The position numbers and the translations under genes are program-made. From contig OX467091.1 in NCBI GenBank assembly GCA_950106755.1, positions 5,225,538 through 5,289,537 on the forward strand: a stretch of DNA of 64,000 nt, written 5' to 3'. Under the pieces are notes generated by a model, which saw only the letters and a program-made list of their open reading frames with translations, was not told the DNA's origin and made no database searches. The DNA comes from Climacium dendroides (Eukaryota; Streptophyta; Bryopsida; Hypnales; Climaciaceae). This document shows positions 38,445-48,774 of this stretch, in pieces. Within the stretch, counting starts at the first letter, position 1; every line of letters starts with the position of its first letter.

Positions 38445-39669
38445 TTGATTCACATGGTACTAGAAAGATGGATTACCTCAATGACTAGCCCGTCCTTTTG
38501 GAATTAAGTGATGTTGATTTGTATTTCATTGTTCCTTTTTTGTTGTAAGGGTGTAAGTTAGATGTCAGTGTAGAAAGAAAACAACCCAATATGATTAGAT
38601 TGCATGTAATGATGCCCTCTTGTCAATCATTAAAACATACAAGTTGCATAACAATTCAAATGCAATCTAAAACTTAAAAACAACTAGGAAGCAGAGAAAA
38701 TAAAAGGAGACATTTTGTGACTTGTTGATTTATATAACTTCTTGATCATCCTAAATGATGTAGATATATCCACTGACAAATTCCATTTTATAACCAATTT
38801 GCTAAAAAAGAGGTAAATTTCTATATATTTTATGTGAAACAATTTAAACATGCAAAAATTTGCTTTAATTCTATAAATTGGAGGATTTGCACGCTACTAG
38901 AGTTAAACAATCAACACCTACTAATTGTCAAAGATATTATTAGAATAATTGTACATTATGGGGCACAAGAAACTTAGGCTCCAAATTGCACTCTTTGGCA
39001 ACATAGCAATTTTGGAAAGCTCACTACAAATGGAATTTTTATTTTTTTTCTTTGAAATTTTCACACAACATGTATCAAAGGAGTAGCTTTAAGGACCAAC
39101 AATTATTATAACTTTTGACTACGTGGTGAAGAAGTCATTGTACGATATGTAGTTTTCATTGTTGAGGGAGTAGTTCAAGCAGCAAAAAAAACTTCTTTAT
39201 AAATCACTTATTAGAAAAATGAAATCTGAAATCAGTTCTCCAAATGTATATATATGCACGGAAAGTCTTGAATCATTCCATTTTGATTTATGAGATAAAA
39301 GTTTAGAGGATTTTTAATTGTTGGTAATTTGAGGTAGTTATGGATTCTCTACTCTAGGGCAAACTTTGAAGTCCTTTATTTGACTCAATTTTCAATATTT
39401 TTGGAAAAAATAAAAACATTAGGTGTAGATTGTTTATAACAATATTACAACCTTTGGGATTGGCATTTTTTGACTCCATAAGTAAGATTTTAACAATTTA
39501 GTATTTTGAAACATTTTCTACATTTTTCTACTTACTACTTTTTCCTATATGTTGTACAATTCCAAACAATTTGAAAATTTTCAAGCATGTAGCAAACTTG
39601 CCATGAAGCATGAATGCAAAGAGTAACCACCATTTTCGACATTTTTTCATACAAATGTGACCTTGTGAA
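38445..39669 (+). repeat. 1.2-kb dispersed repeat D2, paralogous to 32863-34099
   Basis: Second copy of D1, uninterrupted at its right end (single GTGAAG at about 39666), so it serves as the empty site for the palindromic MITE. It lies directly downstream of paralogue B. Confidence 0.85.
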
Positions 39670-39845
39670 GCTCAGCTGCTTGATTTTTTTACAATCCTTT
39701 TTTGAGGGCGAAATAGCATGAGATTGCACTAAACTGAAACGACTTGGCTAAAAAATGGTGACAAGCCATGAAGTTGTTCACATGAAGATTTAAATTTAAA
39801 AAAAGTCTTGGACATAATTGCTCCCCTTTCATCCTGATGATCCTC

Positions 39846-41006
39846 TCATCGTCTAAAGATAGCCTCCATAACATTCTTGAAATGCTTGTATATAAGATTG
39901 GGTTCAAGATTGTCATGCTCGTTCTGTAGCCTCGCCTTCTCCGCTGAACTGATTTCGGGAGTCTCAATGCATGCCTTCATCAGCCGCTTCGCTGTTTTCT
40001 GGGCATAGTACCAGCAATTGGCAAAGAGTGGATGGTAATCGGGACTCTCTTGCTTCAAAATGGCGACGACAGTCTCCAGTCGGATCCGTTTCTTGCTACA
40101 GGCCACAATTAAGCAGCGGACGCCCTCGTGAAAGACACTCGTGACGACGCTGCTCGGGATGTGCTGGATGTGAATGCCGTCTTCATCCTTGTGAGCCTTG
40201 ATGTGCAGCACCTCGGCATTCGGATCTCCTGGACGGAGCTTCAGAATGAGGTAGTCGTGGTTAATCAAGTCCTTCATCTGCACGAATTCACTTACACCAG
40301 CTTTGGAATGCAAATGTTTCTCGCAGCTCTTCTACGCACGTGGTACTGAATTGAAAACTGAATACTATCGTTCTCACACTTTTTCAATTCATGGTTAATC
40401 AAAACCTTCATCTGCACGAATACACTTACACCGGCTTTCTAATGCAAATCTTTCTCACTGCTCTCGTACGTTGTGTGGTACTGAAAACAGACTGAATTCT
40501 ATTGTTCTCACACTTTCTCAATTGCGTTTGTGATTGCCTTACACTTCGAATCCATTTTCAATGCTCTACTCTTAAACTGAATTAAGTCCACATACAAATC
40601 TTGAAACCCCTAAAAAAAAGTTCAAATTGTTACTGAAGTAGTAGCGGAGAACAAGACTCTGCAGCTGGTTTTATTACGATTAGTTCACCTTGACCGTCTG
40701 CTCGCCTTGGGCTGGCGACTCGGTTTCCTGGCCATCTTCATCAGCTCGCGCGATGATTCTCACGTCCTCTACTGCCTGCTGGCAGTAGTGAATTTCCTCC
40801 AGGGCGAGTTCCACATCCTCAAAAAGCTTCTCGTACCGTCGGTCTCCGATCATCGGCTTGAGAAAGTCGTGGAAGTCGCCTTCCTTGCTCTTCGAAATCG
40901 CTCCGCCTGAGACGAGTTTCGCGGCGCCCCGCACAGACTTCACCCCGAACCTCCCAACGTCCAAGCTGACTGCGACGGATCTTAACCACCACGGGTTCGC
41001 CATCAA
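39846..41006 (-). CDS. Unrecognised two-exon protein, paralogue B
   Basis: Exons 41006-40689 and 40277-39846 (phase-0 GT-AG intron) give 249 residues. The N-terminus starts MANPWWLRSVAVSLDVGRFG and differs from paralogue A. The conserved N-terminal part (IGDRRYEKLFEDVELALEEI, HYCQQAVEDVRI) and the second domain (MKDLINHDYLILKLRPGDPN, IHIQHIPSSVVTSVFHEGVRC, ANCWYYAQKTAKRLM) align with A over their full length with the same intron position. His113 and the Asn-Cys near 194 are kept, consistent with the papain-like-fold guess made for A. B ends at EAIFRR, so it lacks A's 29-residue repeats and hydrophobic tail and should be soluble. A TATA box and leader lie upstream, and the intron carries a partial duplication of the acceptor. 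Function is unknown; conservation of two domains between A and B suggests both are or were functional. Confidence 0.75.
40258..40518 (-). repeat. 134-bp tandem duplication covering the splice acceptor of paralogue B
   Basis: 40258-40391 and 40392-40518 are direct copies. Both contain the exon 2 start (CTTCATCTGCACGAAT on plus), the CAG acceptor and about 100 bp of intron. The copy nearer exon 1 presents a second CAG|ATGAAGG acceptor at about 40411, followed by frame-breaking differences. Confidence 0.85.
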
Positions 41007-41133
41007 CCTCGAAGACGGGAAGCTGGACGTCTTGTGTTAAAACAAACTGACTAGCACACACAGCAGCTAACTTATGCTCGAACGGGGCAAATGTATTGAT
41101 CAGATAAGGTGAGGTACAGGTCCCAGAGGGGGA

Positions 41134-41141
41134 ATATATAC
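41134..41141 (-). promoter_or_regulatory. TATA box of paralogue B
   Basis: Minus strand CTGTATATATTCCCC, about 130 bp upstream of the ATG at 41006. A start site would be expected near 41105. The same motif is kept in unit 2 at 47466-47471. Confidence 0.6.
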
Positions 41142-41459
41142 AGAGACTAGCTGTAAATTGGATGAATGAAACTAAACGGAGCAGTGCCTGAGTGACTCCG
41201 TCAGTGATCAAGAGAGAAGTCAGAGAACTGAACGGAGCATTGAGAGACAGAGAGAGTTCACTTCGATCGATATGTACTGGCACGGAAACCCGACGTTCTA
41301 AGATCTGGCTTTCTTAATAGAATGTACGTGTTGAAGGGTACGTACCATTGTAGTGCCTGGAAATATTATTTATGGGCAAGTTGCTCAGACTGTTTTGCAG
41401 CTCACGATAAGGGAGAAGCGTACAAAATATGAGTTTGTCCTCACGTCATTGCTCTATTT

Positions 41460-42422
41460 TTAAAAAAAAATTCCCACAGATGCAAGTGTGAGAAACAATA
41501 GGGAGGAATTGAAATTATATTTCATTTGGACAAAGTATGAATTCTGAAGTGTTTGGTTCATCATAGCCCAAAAGAGTCTCAAGATTACCCCAAAATCAAC
41601 AAAAAGTGTACCCATAATGGCCATCTTACTCACCAAAGTATTCATGATATCCTCTAATTTGAAAGCCTAAAAAAGTCACTTTGTACAATGAATTTATAGT
41701 GCAAAGTAGGAAGTTTCTATTGAGATCACTAATCACTCCATTACTATCACCTAAGACATTGATTGTGGCTCAACTCTCATAATGGGGACATTCCCTAAGT
41801 GTCTATCATGAATGGATCTTTTGACGTTAATGGCTTGTTGTACCTTATTTGCTAAATGGTATAAGAGACTTGTGCCGGTTTGAAATTCAGAGGTTGGTTC
41901 CATAAAAAATAGAGTAGCTCGTCAGCGCCAATCAGATTCTTCATATCCACTTGGTCACAAGCAACTATTAACAACAATTTCTTTTTTTAAGTTTAGAAAG
42001 ACACCATTTCTTGTGACCTCATAATTGATTCATATAGCATGAACAATTGGGTTTTCATATTTGCAGTACAGGATTTATTCAAATGTTGTTCTTAGTTGAA
42101 GAGATCATGAAGCACTAGCCGTAAAGGGGGTTTACTTACATTTCACTTTGAAATGTAATTTTTATTGAGACAATGACTTTGAAATCACTTCTATGCCTCA
42201 GCTTTCGTATTCCTCTTCCACAAAAAGAATCACTTCTCACAAGAACAAGCGTCCCATTGTTTTTTGGCTCTACCGCAAGCCATGGAGCTCATTCGAATTT
42301 CCTACGAATGAACTGTCCTCCCACGGGCATCTTCCCATAAGTTCTCCCACTGTCAATCTTCATGTAAGTTTCTCTCTTTGTCAATCTTCCAGGAAGCTCT
42401 CCCATTGCATATTCGCAATCTT
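41460..42422. other. AT-rich part of duplication unit 1
   Basis: No supported gene. The 102-codon frame 42193-42501 is also open in unit 2 (48543-48851) with two residue changes, but it has no recognisable domain and ends in block R repeat sequence. I do not call it. Confidence 0.5.
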
Positions 42423-44049
42423 CATTACATTCCGAATTTTGGAGGATTATTTACTGTATATTTTTGAAAGACCGCGTGCATTTACATTATTTTCTGAATA
42501 GATTGTTAATGGTAAGATGGTTTAATTCCATTCGGCGTTGTATCGTGATATCGCTGTGTCGAAGAAGTGAACGGAGGTGGAAACCAAGCGGACACAGGTA
42601 ACAGGAAGGACACGTACGGAGAGATTTCGCAGTATGAGTTTGTGGAGGGTGATAGTAGCTAGCATTTCGTTATATTTTTCTGAGGCACTGTGACTCAAGT
42701 TCTTCATTACAAGCGGATGAAAACCCGCAAGCAATCTTCATCATTAATTGAAACTTGATTCGTCCGACGGCTAACTAATTATTGTCGTGGGTCGTCCATT
42801 CTCCCGAAGTACAGAGACGTGGACAGCAAGCGCACACGCAGGTAAAGGGTCGACGGAGATACAGAGGGGAAATTCTCACTAAACTCGATTACAACTAAAT
42901 TGACAACTTGGCCATTCAAATCGCCATCGATGTGCAAGCACCCTCTTGTTGCATTGAATGAACACGGCAGGAGAGTGCTTCCAGATGCCGTTTCGATTGA
43001 CCAAATCGCCGCTGGTACTACACAGGGGTCCCATATTCAGTTCCCGTTGTTAAAATTCCCGGTGATTCCACTTTCCCCGGTGTTTTACTGGTGTTCCCAG
43101 TGTACGGCACACAGGGAAAAGTGGGACTCACCGGGAATTTTAACACCGGGAACTGGGTATGAGTTTCCTGTGCTATTGCACATACTCTTGCTACTTGCGG
43201 TTGTTGGGCTGCGCTCAGGGGACACGTTTCTGTCAGAAAGTGGATCGTCATGTCAGCATAAAGCTGACATTCCAACCACCACCCCATTTCCAACTTACAG
43301 ACTGCCCTATTTGCGTGAGTTGTGACGTAGTTAGAGGAGGAGTTGTGGCGCATTATGATTCGCTACAAGGCTGTTAATATTGCAACCAGTCTTAGGTCGA
43401 TTTTGCAATCAGCCTATGGTTAGGAATAGAAAGATCTATGTAACCATTACAGGTTGAAGAGAATCTTCTATTAAAAAATTCATAGTAAATACATTTTGTG
43501 TAATAAAATTCTGGAAAAATATGCAATCCTTCCAAACTCTATTTCTGTACATAGGAAAAATTCTGCACACAAAAAATCTGCGCTCCAAATCTGCGTAATT
43601 GGTTAAGTAGTTGGAAACGGGTCGTCATCCCATAAATGATAATTGACAATTGATCATCATTCAGGAACACACTGACTGACGGCCTCACTAATTAATGCAA
43701 GGCATGCAGAGGTTAGACATCAGGTTTGATACCCGATCAGTAGGCTTAAATTGAGCATGCCCATACCCCCCAAAAGCTATACGATGGTGGGCAATCCAAA
43801 CCGTCAAAACCATCTTCTACCAGCATTAGTGGCAGCAGCTGGCTAACATGTCGATCTGCATCCCCGTTCTGGAACCAGGAATCGCCACTAGAAAACTCCA
43901 TGTGCATGAGCAACACTGGGGAGTCCTGACCTAATTATCATCAGCATCGTGTTGATTAGTCTTCACCCTGCCAAGGATCAATGATGACATAATGTTCCAC
44001 AGCTAGGACTAACGACTCTTCAATCCGCTCGAACATGAATGCAGGCGTA
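42423..44049 (+). repeat. Block R, copy 1
   Basis: From TTCCGAATTTTGGAGGATTA to GCAGGCGTACT. It contains the 152-bp CACAG element. Relative to copy 0 the segment 43640-43955 is inverted; relative to copy 2 it is collinear but copy 2 has lost about 365 bp. Confidence 0.88.
43021..43172. mobile_element. 152-bp CACAG foldback MITE with 3-bp target duplication CTA (CACTA-like)
   Basis: Left end CACAGGGGTCCCATATTCAG, right end CTGGGTATGAGTTTCCTGTG. Inner pairing covers CAGTTCCCG, TTAAAATTCCCGGTGA and CACTTT.CCC. CTA is repeated at 43018-43020 and 43173-43175. Copy 0 of block R has one CTA and no insertion (34877-34879), which is the empty site. A 3-bp duplication with termini starting CAC fits the CACTA superfamily; the exact family is not proven. 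Confidence 0.88.
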
Positions 44050-44077
44050 CTTGGGATCAACACGTACAATATGACCT

Positions 44078-44870
44078 TGAAAATTGAACTGTTAGCCTTC
44101 AAACCCACTGCGTTCAAAGAGTTCATGCTACACGTGGAGAATCTACTCCAGAATTGGACGCCATCAAACTTCTTTGAAACTATTTGAATTACACTGAGTT
44201 CAAAGGGCTTACGTTACAAGCGAAGAATCTGTTCCCGAAGCGGAGGATCACGAGATAAACTACTTCGAAACTCAAATCAAAGAGCTTACAGTACAAGCAG
44301 AGAATCTTATCAAGAATTGTACGCAGTCATGAGATGGACAAACTGCTTTGAAACGCAGTTCAAAGAGTTTACGCTACAACCGAAGGATCTGAACTGCACG
44401 CAATCCAGACGACGACGAACTACTTCGAAGCTGAGTTTCCAAGCGCGGAAACTGTTCTGGAAGAGGAGCATCTGCTCGAGAATTGCGACAGCCTAAGTCT
44501 CTGAATCTGTGTTCAAAGAATTTACACTACAAGTGAAGGATCTGAACTGCACGCAAAAGATGCGAGCGAACTACTCCGAAACTGAGTTCAAAGAGGTTAC
44601 GTTCCAATCGAGGAATCTGATTGAGAACCGTAGGATCTGTTCGAGAATTGTAAGCAACATGACGAGGAGGACAAGCTAAGTCTCTGAAACTGAGTTCAAG
44701 GAGTTTACACTACAAGTGAAGGATCTGACCTGCACGCAATGAAGACGCGGGGAAAATATTTCGAAACTAAGCTCAAAGAAATTACGCTCCAAGCGCGGAA
44801 CTTGTTCAAGAAGCAGAGAGTCTGTTCGAAAATTGCGAGCAATGGATTCTAAGAGGACCAATTCCTTGTT
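44078..44870 (+). repeat. Degenerate 75-110 bp tandem array, copy 1 (other copy 52232-53032)
   Basis: About nine units, each with GAGTTCAAAGAGTTTACGCT, ACAAGCGAAGGATCTG, GAATTGC or CTGCACGCA, and AACTACTTCGAAACTGAG. The units are diverged and vary in length. The whole array is nearly identical to that behind the receptor kinase at 52232-53032, including single-unit differences, so it was copied together with the kinase 3' end. Confidence 0.88.
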
Positions 44871-45016
44871 CTATCGAGCAATTGGAAGTGAGACCACCGA
44901 CGAGCCTCCAGACGTGTGCGACGTGGACGTGGAGAAGTCGTTCCGGAAGTCCGACGCACTCGACGAGCTCCGCCACGGCGAGTCGACGACAGTGCTCGTC
45001 TGCGACCGTGGAGCGG
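44871..45016 (-). pseudogene. Truncated duplicate of the receptor kinase 3' end
   Basis: The last 48 codons plus stop of the kinase at 53033-59966, nearly identical (reads [20 protein letters not shown] and [12 protein letters not shown] on minus). Homology stops abruptly at 45016 inside the kinase C-terminal exon (GGAGCGG, then unrelated TCCTCC). No upstream kinase exons are present, so it cannot encode a kinase. Confidence 0.92.
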
Positions 45017-45017
45017 T

Positions 45018-45797
45018 CCTCCTATTAAAAATCGAAACAAGGAAAAGTTATATGGTAAATTAGCATTGCGAAAGCATTGGACTATCCAACATGGTATTCT
45101 TAAACATAACAATAAGCAAATAATAAAATGGATTCAGCAAGGTCAAGATAGTGGGGTTCTTCCTCAAGGGAGTTTTAGTTTAGAAGATGTAGGAGTGAGA
45201 GATTCTTTGAATAGAATTATAGATGACAACATCAATGATTTACAAGAACTAAAATTTAAAGATAGAATTGAGTCTTATAAAGTAAGAAAAGACAGTATTT
45301 ATAAGCAAATAAAAAAACATTTGAAGTACATTAAGCAAAAAGAAAGATGGATTTAGAAGAGGATGGAGGAAGCAACAACAGGGACATCTGAAGATGTTGG
45401 AACAGAATATGTTGGAACATATCGATCAGAGGCAGATGGGCTGTACTTCTTGAATGGGCCATTGGCTGAGAGTGCTTTTTAGGGTTCACAAAGTGATGAT
45501 GTTGTACAACCTTCAAATGGGTATGATGGAGTGGAAGGTTCAAGTGAAGAGAATGTTGTTCAAGAAGACATCGAGACATCAGTTATGCAAAGCATGGGAT
45601 TAAGTGATGTTGATGAAATGTACTCCCAGTTATATTTGTTTATGAATGAGAAAAATAAAATTATGAACCCTAAACCTTTTCATGGACGAAGACGGGTGAG
45701 GGAGTTAAATTTTGAGGAGCGATTACAATTGGTGTCTGTGTTTTTTCGTCAAAAAGACCTGCCTTGGGAGACATCAAGTGTTGCTCAGAGCCTCTAA
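45018..45797 (+). pseudogene. Unrecognised ORF interrupted by two TAG codons
   Basis: One frame stays coding-like from about 45018 to 45797 (some 250 codons), broken only by TAG at 45354-45356 and 45478-45480. It reads NRNKEKLYGKLALRKHW, GVRDSLNRIIDDNINDLQEL, then EEATTGTSEDVGTEYVGTY, then ETSVMQSMGLSDVDEMYSQL and FHGRRRVRELNFEERLQLV. The first part is Lys-rich, the middle acidic and Gly/Ser/Thr-rich. I do not recognise the family; it may come from a transposon, since it lies between the two duplication units. The frame upstream of 45018 overlaps the kinase pseudogene antisense and is not part of it. Confidence 0.45.
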
Positions 45798-46762
45798 TCA
45801 TTTTTCCAGAAGGTGAGAAAGGATATTTTCATATCAAGTGATAGATAGTAATGTCTGATTTTGTTCATTTCTTTGATAATGTTTGGTTTTGTTCATTTCT
45901 TTGATTATGTTTGGTTATGATGCACCTCTTCCTGCTCCCCCAGAAGATGCTAAATGGACCGGCAGCATTGGTGCAAGAGTAAGTCAGATCGCTACCACCT
46001 TCATTTAATGCACTTGAATTCGTGCTTGAGTTGGTATTGATTAATGTTGGATGACTTTGTTAGGCGGACGTGCAAGAGAAAGGTGTTTGCGCAGATGATT
46101 AATGGACAGGTGAAGTAGATCCTCTTTGGCCCGTCAAAGGGTTTTATTTTTCAACCAACTTCTCCAGCATGGCTCTGGTGGTTTCCGGAGGGATCCTGGT
46201 TCGTGGCTGCTGCTGGCCGTGAGGGGTATCGATTCAAGATGCTCATTGTCAGAAGAAGCTTATCAACTCAGTAAGTTAGATACAAAATATTTCAGGACAT
46301 GGTGATTTGGGTACTTTATTCACCAATCATGTATGTAGGACAAAGTAAAGAGTGAGGAGTGTTTAGAATGAAGGTTATTTATATGATGCCTCTAAGTTTC
46401 TTGTAGGAGAGTATGTCTACAGCTTATGAAGCATGGATTGCAGTGTAGCTCGTGTCTTCAGCTACTATTGTATATACCTGTCCACTTTAATTAGTGGATC
46501 GATACCTTCAGTTCGTAATTCAAATTCAAAGTAAAAAGTTTCATTCAAATCCATATTGTGCAAACTGTATTCTCGGATTTCTCTTATTGTGCAAACATGT
46601 TTGCTGTGTGTACTAAATCTAAGTGTGATAGTACCCCAGTTTAGTTGTGACAATTCAGGTGGTTAAAAACATTCATCCGTTTGTGTGTAAGAAGCTCTAT
46701 CCAATTTTCATTGAAATTCATCCGAAGAGGTCACAGATGCTTTCAGATTTTTGGATTTGTTA
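45798..46762. other. Spacer between duplication units
   Basis: Unique sequence with no supported gene. Fragments such as GATGCTAAATGGACCGGCAG (about 45950) may be further exons of the broken ORF upstream, but I could not build a convincing model. Confidence 0.4.
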
Positions 46763-46779
46763 AAAAAATTTAGCCGGTG

Positions 46780-46963
46780 GCTAAATATTAAACCCCCGGG
46801 CTAAACTTCAAATTTAGCCCCGGGCTGGGCTGTTGGTACAATTTGGGGGCTAGAAAATCTAGCCCCCCCCCCCCCCTTTTCCGACCCATGCTGGAGGGGG
46901 CTAGACTGGGGGCTGAAACACCCCAGTTCAGCCCGGGCTGAATGCCCCAAAGTTCCCAGTGCC
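46780..46963. mobile_element. Truncated GC-rich element related to the CACTG MITE
   Basis: Rich in GGGGCTAGA/AGCCCC words and a C15 run (46862-46876). The right end reads CCAAAGTTCCCAGTG, the same terminus as the intact element at 47142-47435 (CCAAAGTTTCCAGTG). The left terminus was not found. Its right end is exactly the left border of duplication unit 2 and lies inside the exon of copy C. Confidence 0.6.
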
Positions 46964-47037
46964 CGCACAGACCTCACCCCGAACCTCCCAACGTCCAAGC
47001 TGACTGCGACGGATCTTAACCACCACGGGTTCGCCAT
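46964..47037 (-). pseudogene. Paralogue copy C, 5' stub only
   Basis: ATG at 47037 and the first 25 codons match paralogue B (MANPWWLRSVAVSLDVGRFG, then VRSVR); the coding sequence then runs into the GC-rich element. The resulting chimeric frame continues to 46801 (78 residues, the latter two thirds from transposon DNA). Both conserved domains and the second exon are missing. The TATA box and leader are still there, but a 294-bp MITE sits in the leader. Confidence 0.88.
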
Positions 47038-47141
47038 CGACCTCGAAGACGGGAAGCTGGACGTCTCGTGTTAAAACAAACTGACTAGCACACACAGCAG
47101 CTAACTTGTGCTCGGACGGGGCACATGTATTGATCAGAGAG

Positions 47142-47435
47142 CACTGGAAACTTTGGACGTCATAGCCAGGGCTACAATGGGGTGGTCTAGCCCCCATTCT
47201 AGCCCTCCTTAGCATTGTGTGAAATGGGCGAGGGCTAGAATTTCTGTACCACTAGCCCCACTTTTGTACCACTAGCCAGGGCTAGGCTTGATGTCTAGTT
47301 GGGGCTGAATCGCTTCTTGTTGAAGTCAATGCGAGTCATGGGGGCTGAAATTCAAAGCTCTAGCCCCCCACAGCTGTCTAGCCCTCCCACACAGCTGTCT
47401 AGCCCTCCGGGCTAGACGATCCAAAGTTTCCAGTG
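47142..47435. mobile_element. 294-bp CACTG MITE with 3-bp target duplication GAG (CACTA-like)
   Basis: Left end CACTGGAAACTTTGGACGTC, right end GACGATCCAAAGTTTCCAGTG-like; GAG flanks at 47139-47141 and 47436-47438. Unit 1 shows the uninterrupted site (GATCAGATAAGGTGAGGTAC, about 41098). The interior is unusually GC-rich, made of CTAGCCCC/GGGGCTAG words. It lies in the presumed 5' leader of copy C, close to the transcription start. Confidence 0.9.
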
Positions 47436-47465
47436 GAGGATGAGGTACAGGTCCCAGAGGGGGAA

Positions 47466-47471
47466 TATATA
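47466..47471 (-). promoter_or_regulatory. TATA box of copy C
   Basis: Same CTGTATATATTCCCC context on the minus strand as for paralogue B. It may still drive transcription of the stub. Confidence 0.45.
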
Positions 47472-48774
47472 CAGAGACTAGCTGTAAATTGGATGAATGA
47501 AACTAAACGGAGCAGTGCCTGAGTGACTCCGTCAGTGATCAAGAGAGAAGTCACAGAACTGAACGGAGCAGTGAGAGACAGAGAGAGTTCACTTCGATCG
47601 ACATGCTGATGTAACTTACTGGCACGGAAACCCGACGTTCTAAGATCTGGCTTTCTTAATAGAATGTACGTGTTGAAGGGTACGTACCATTATAGTGCCT
47701 GGAAATATTATTTATGGGCACTGTTGTGCAGCTCACGATAAGGGAGAACAGTAGAAAATATGAGTTTGTCCTCACGTCATAGCTCTATCTTTTTCTTTTT
47801 AAAATTCTTACAGATGCGCAAGTGTGAGAAACAATAAGGAGGAATTGAAATTATATTTCATTTGGACAAAGTATGAATTTTGAAGTGTGTTGTCCATCAT
47901 GGCCCAAAAGAGTCTCAAGATTACCCAAAAACCAACAAAAAGTGTACCCATAATGGTCATCTTACTCACCAAAGCATTCACGATATCCTCTAATTTGAAA
48001 GCCTAAAAAAGTCACTTTGTACAATGAATTTATTGTGCAAAGTAGGAAGTTCCTATTGAGGCCACTAATCACTCCATTACTATCACCTAAGACATTGATT
48101 GTGGCTCAACTCTCATTTGTTGACCCCCCATCATAATGGGGACATTCCCTAAGTGTCTATCATGAATGGATCTTTTGACGTTAATGGCTTATCGTACCTT
48201 ATTTGCTAAATGGTATAAGAGGTGTTGGTTTGGAATTTAGAGGTTGGTTCCATAAAAAATAGAGTAGCTCATCCACGCCAATCAGATTCTTCATATCCAC
48301 TTGGTCACAAGCAACTATTAACAACAATTTCTTTTTTTAAGTTTAGAAAGACACCATTTCTTGTGACCTCATAATTGATTCATGTAGCATGAACAATTGG
48401 GTTTTCATATTTGCAGTACAAGATCTATTCAAATGTTGTTCTTAGTTGAAGAGATCATGAAGCACTAGCCGTAAAGGGGGTTTACTCACATTTCACTTTG
48501 AAATGTAATTTTTATTGAGACAATGACTTTGAAATCACTTCTATGCCTCAGCTTTCGTATTCCTCTTCCACAAAAAAAATCACTTCTCACAAGAACAAGC
48601 GTCCCATTGTTTTTTGGCTCTACCGCAAGCCATGGAGCTCATTCGAATTTCCTATGAATGAACTGTCCTCCCACGGGCATCTTCCCATAAGTTCTCCCAC
48701 TGTCAATCTTCAAGTAAGTTTCTCTCTTTGTCAATCTTCCAGGAAGCTCTCCCATTGCATATTCGCAATCTTCA

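Larger units (their letters stand above)
40930..44077 (+). repeat. Segmental duplication, unit 1 (unit 2 at 46964-50043)
   Basis: About 3.1 kb in direct orientation with unit 2, roughly 95-97 percent alike by eye. It starts inside exon 1 of paralogue B (CCGCACAGAC) and ends at CAACACGTACAATATGACCTT. Differences from unit 2 are a CACTG element present only in unit 2, a 152-bp CACAG element intact only in unit 1, an 18-bp indel near 41780, and a deletion in unit 2 corresponding to 43160-43524. Confidence 0.93.

Noticed and set aside
42193..42501. 102-codon frame kept in both duplication units (also 48543-48851)
   Set aside because: The units are so recent that any frame would be kept; it lacks a domain and ends in repeat DNA.
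46862..46876. C15 homopolymer as a functional signal
   Set aside because: It lies in GC-rich transposon DNA and its length may be a sequencing or slippage effect.
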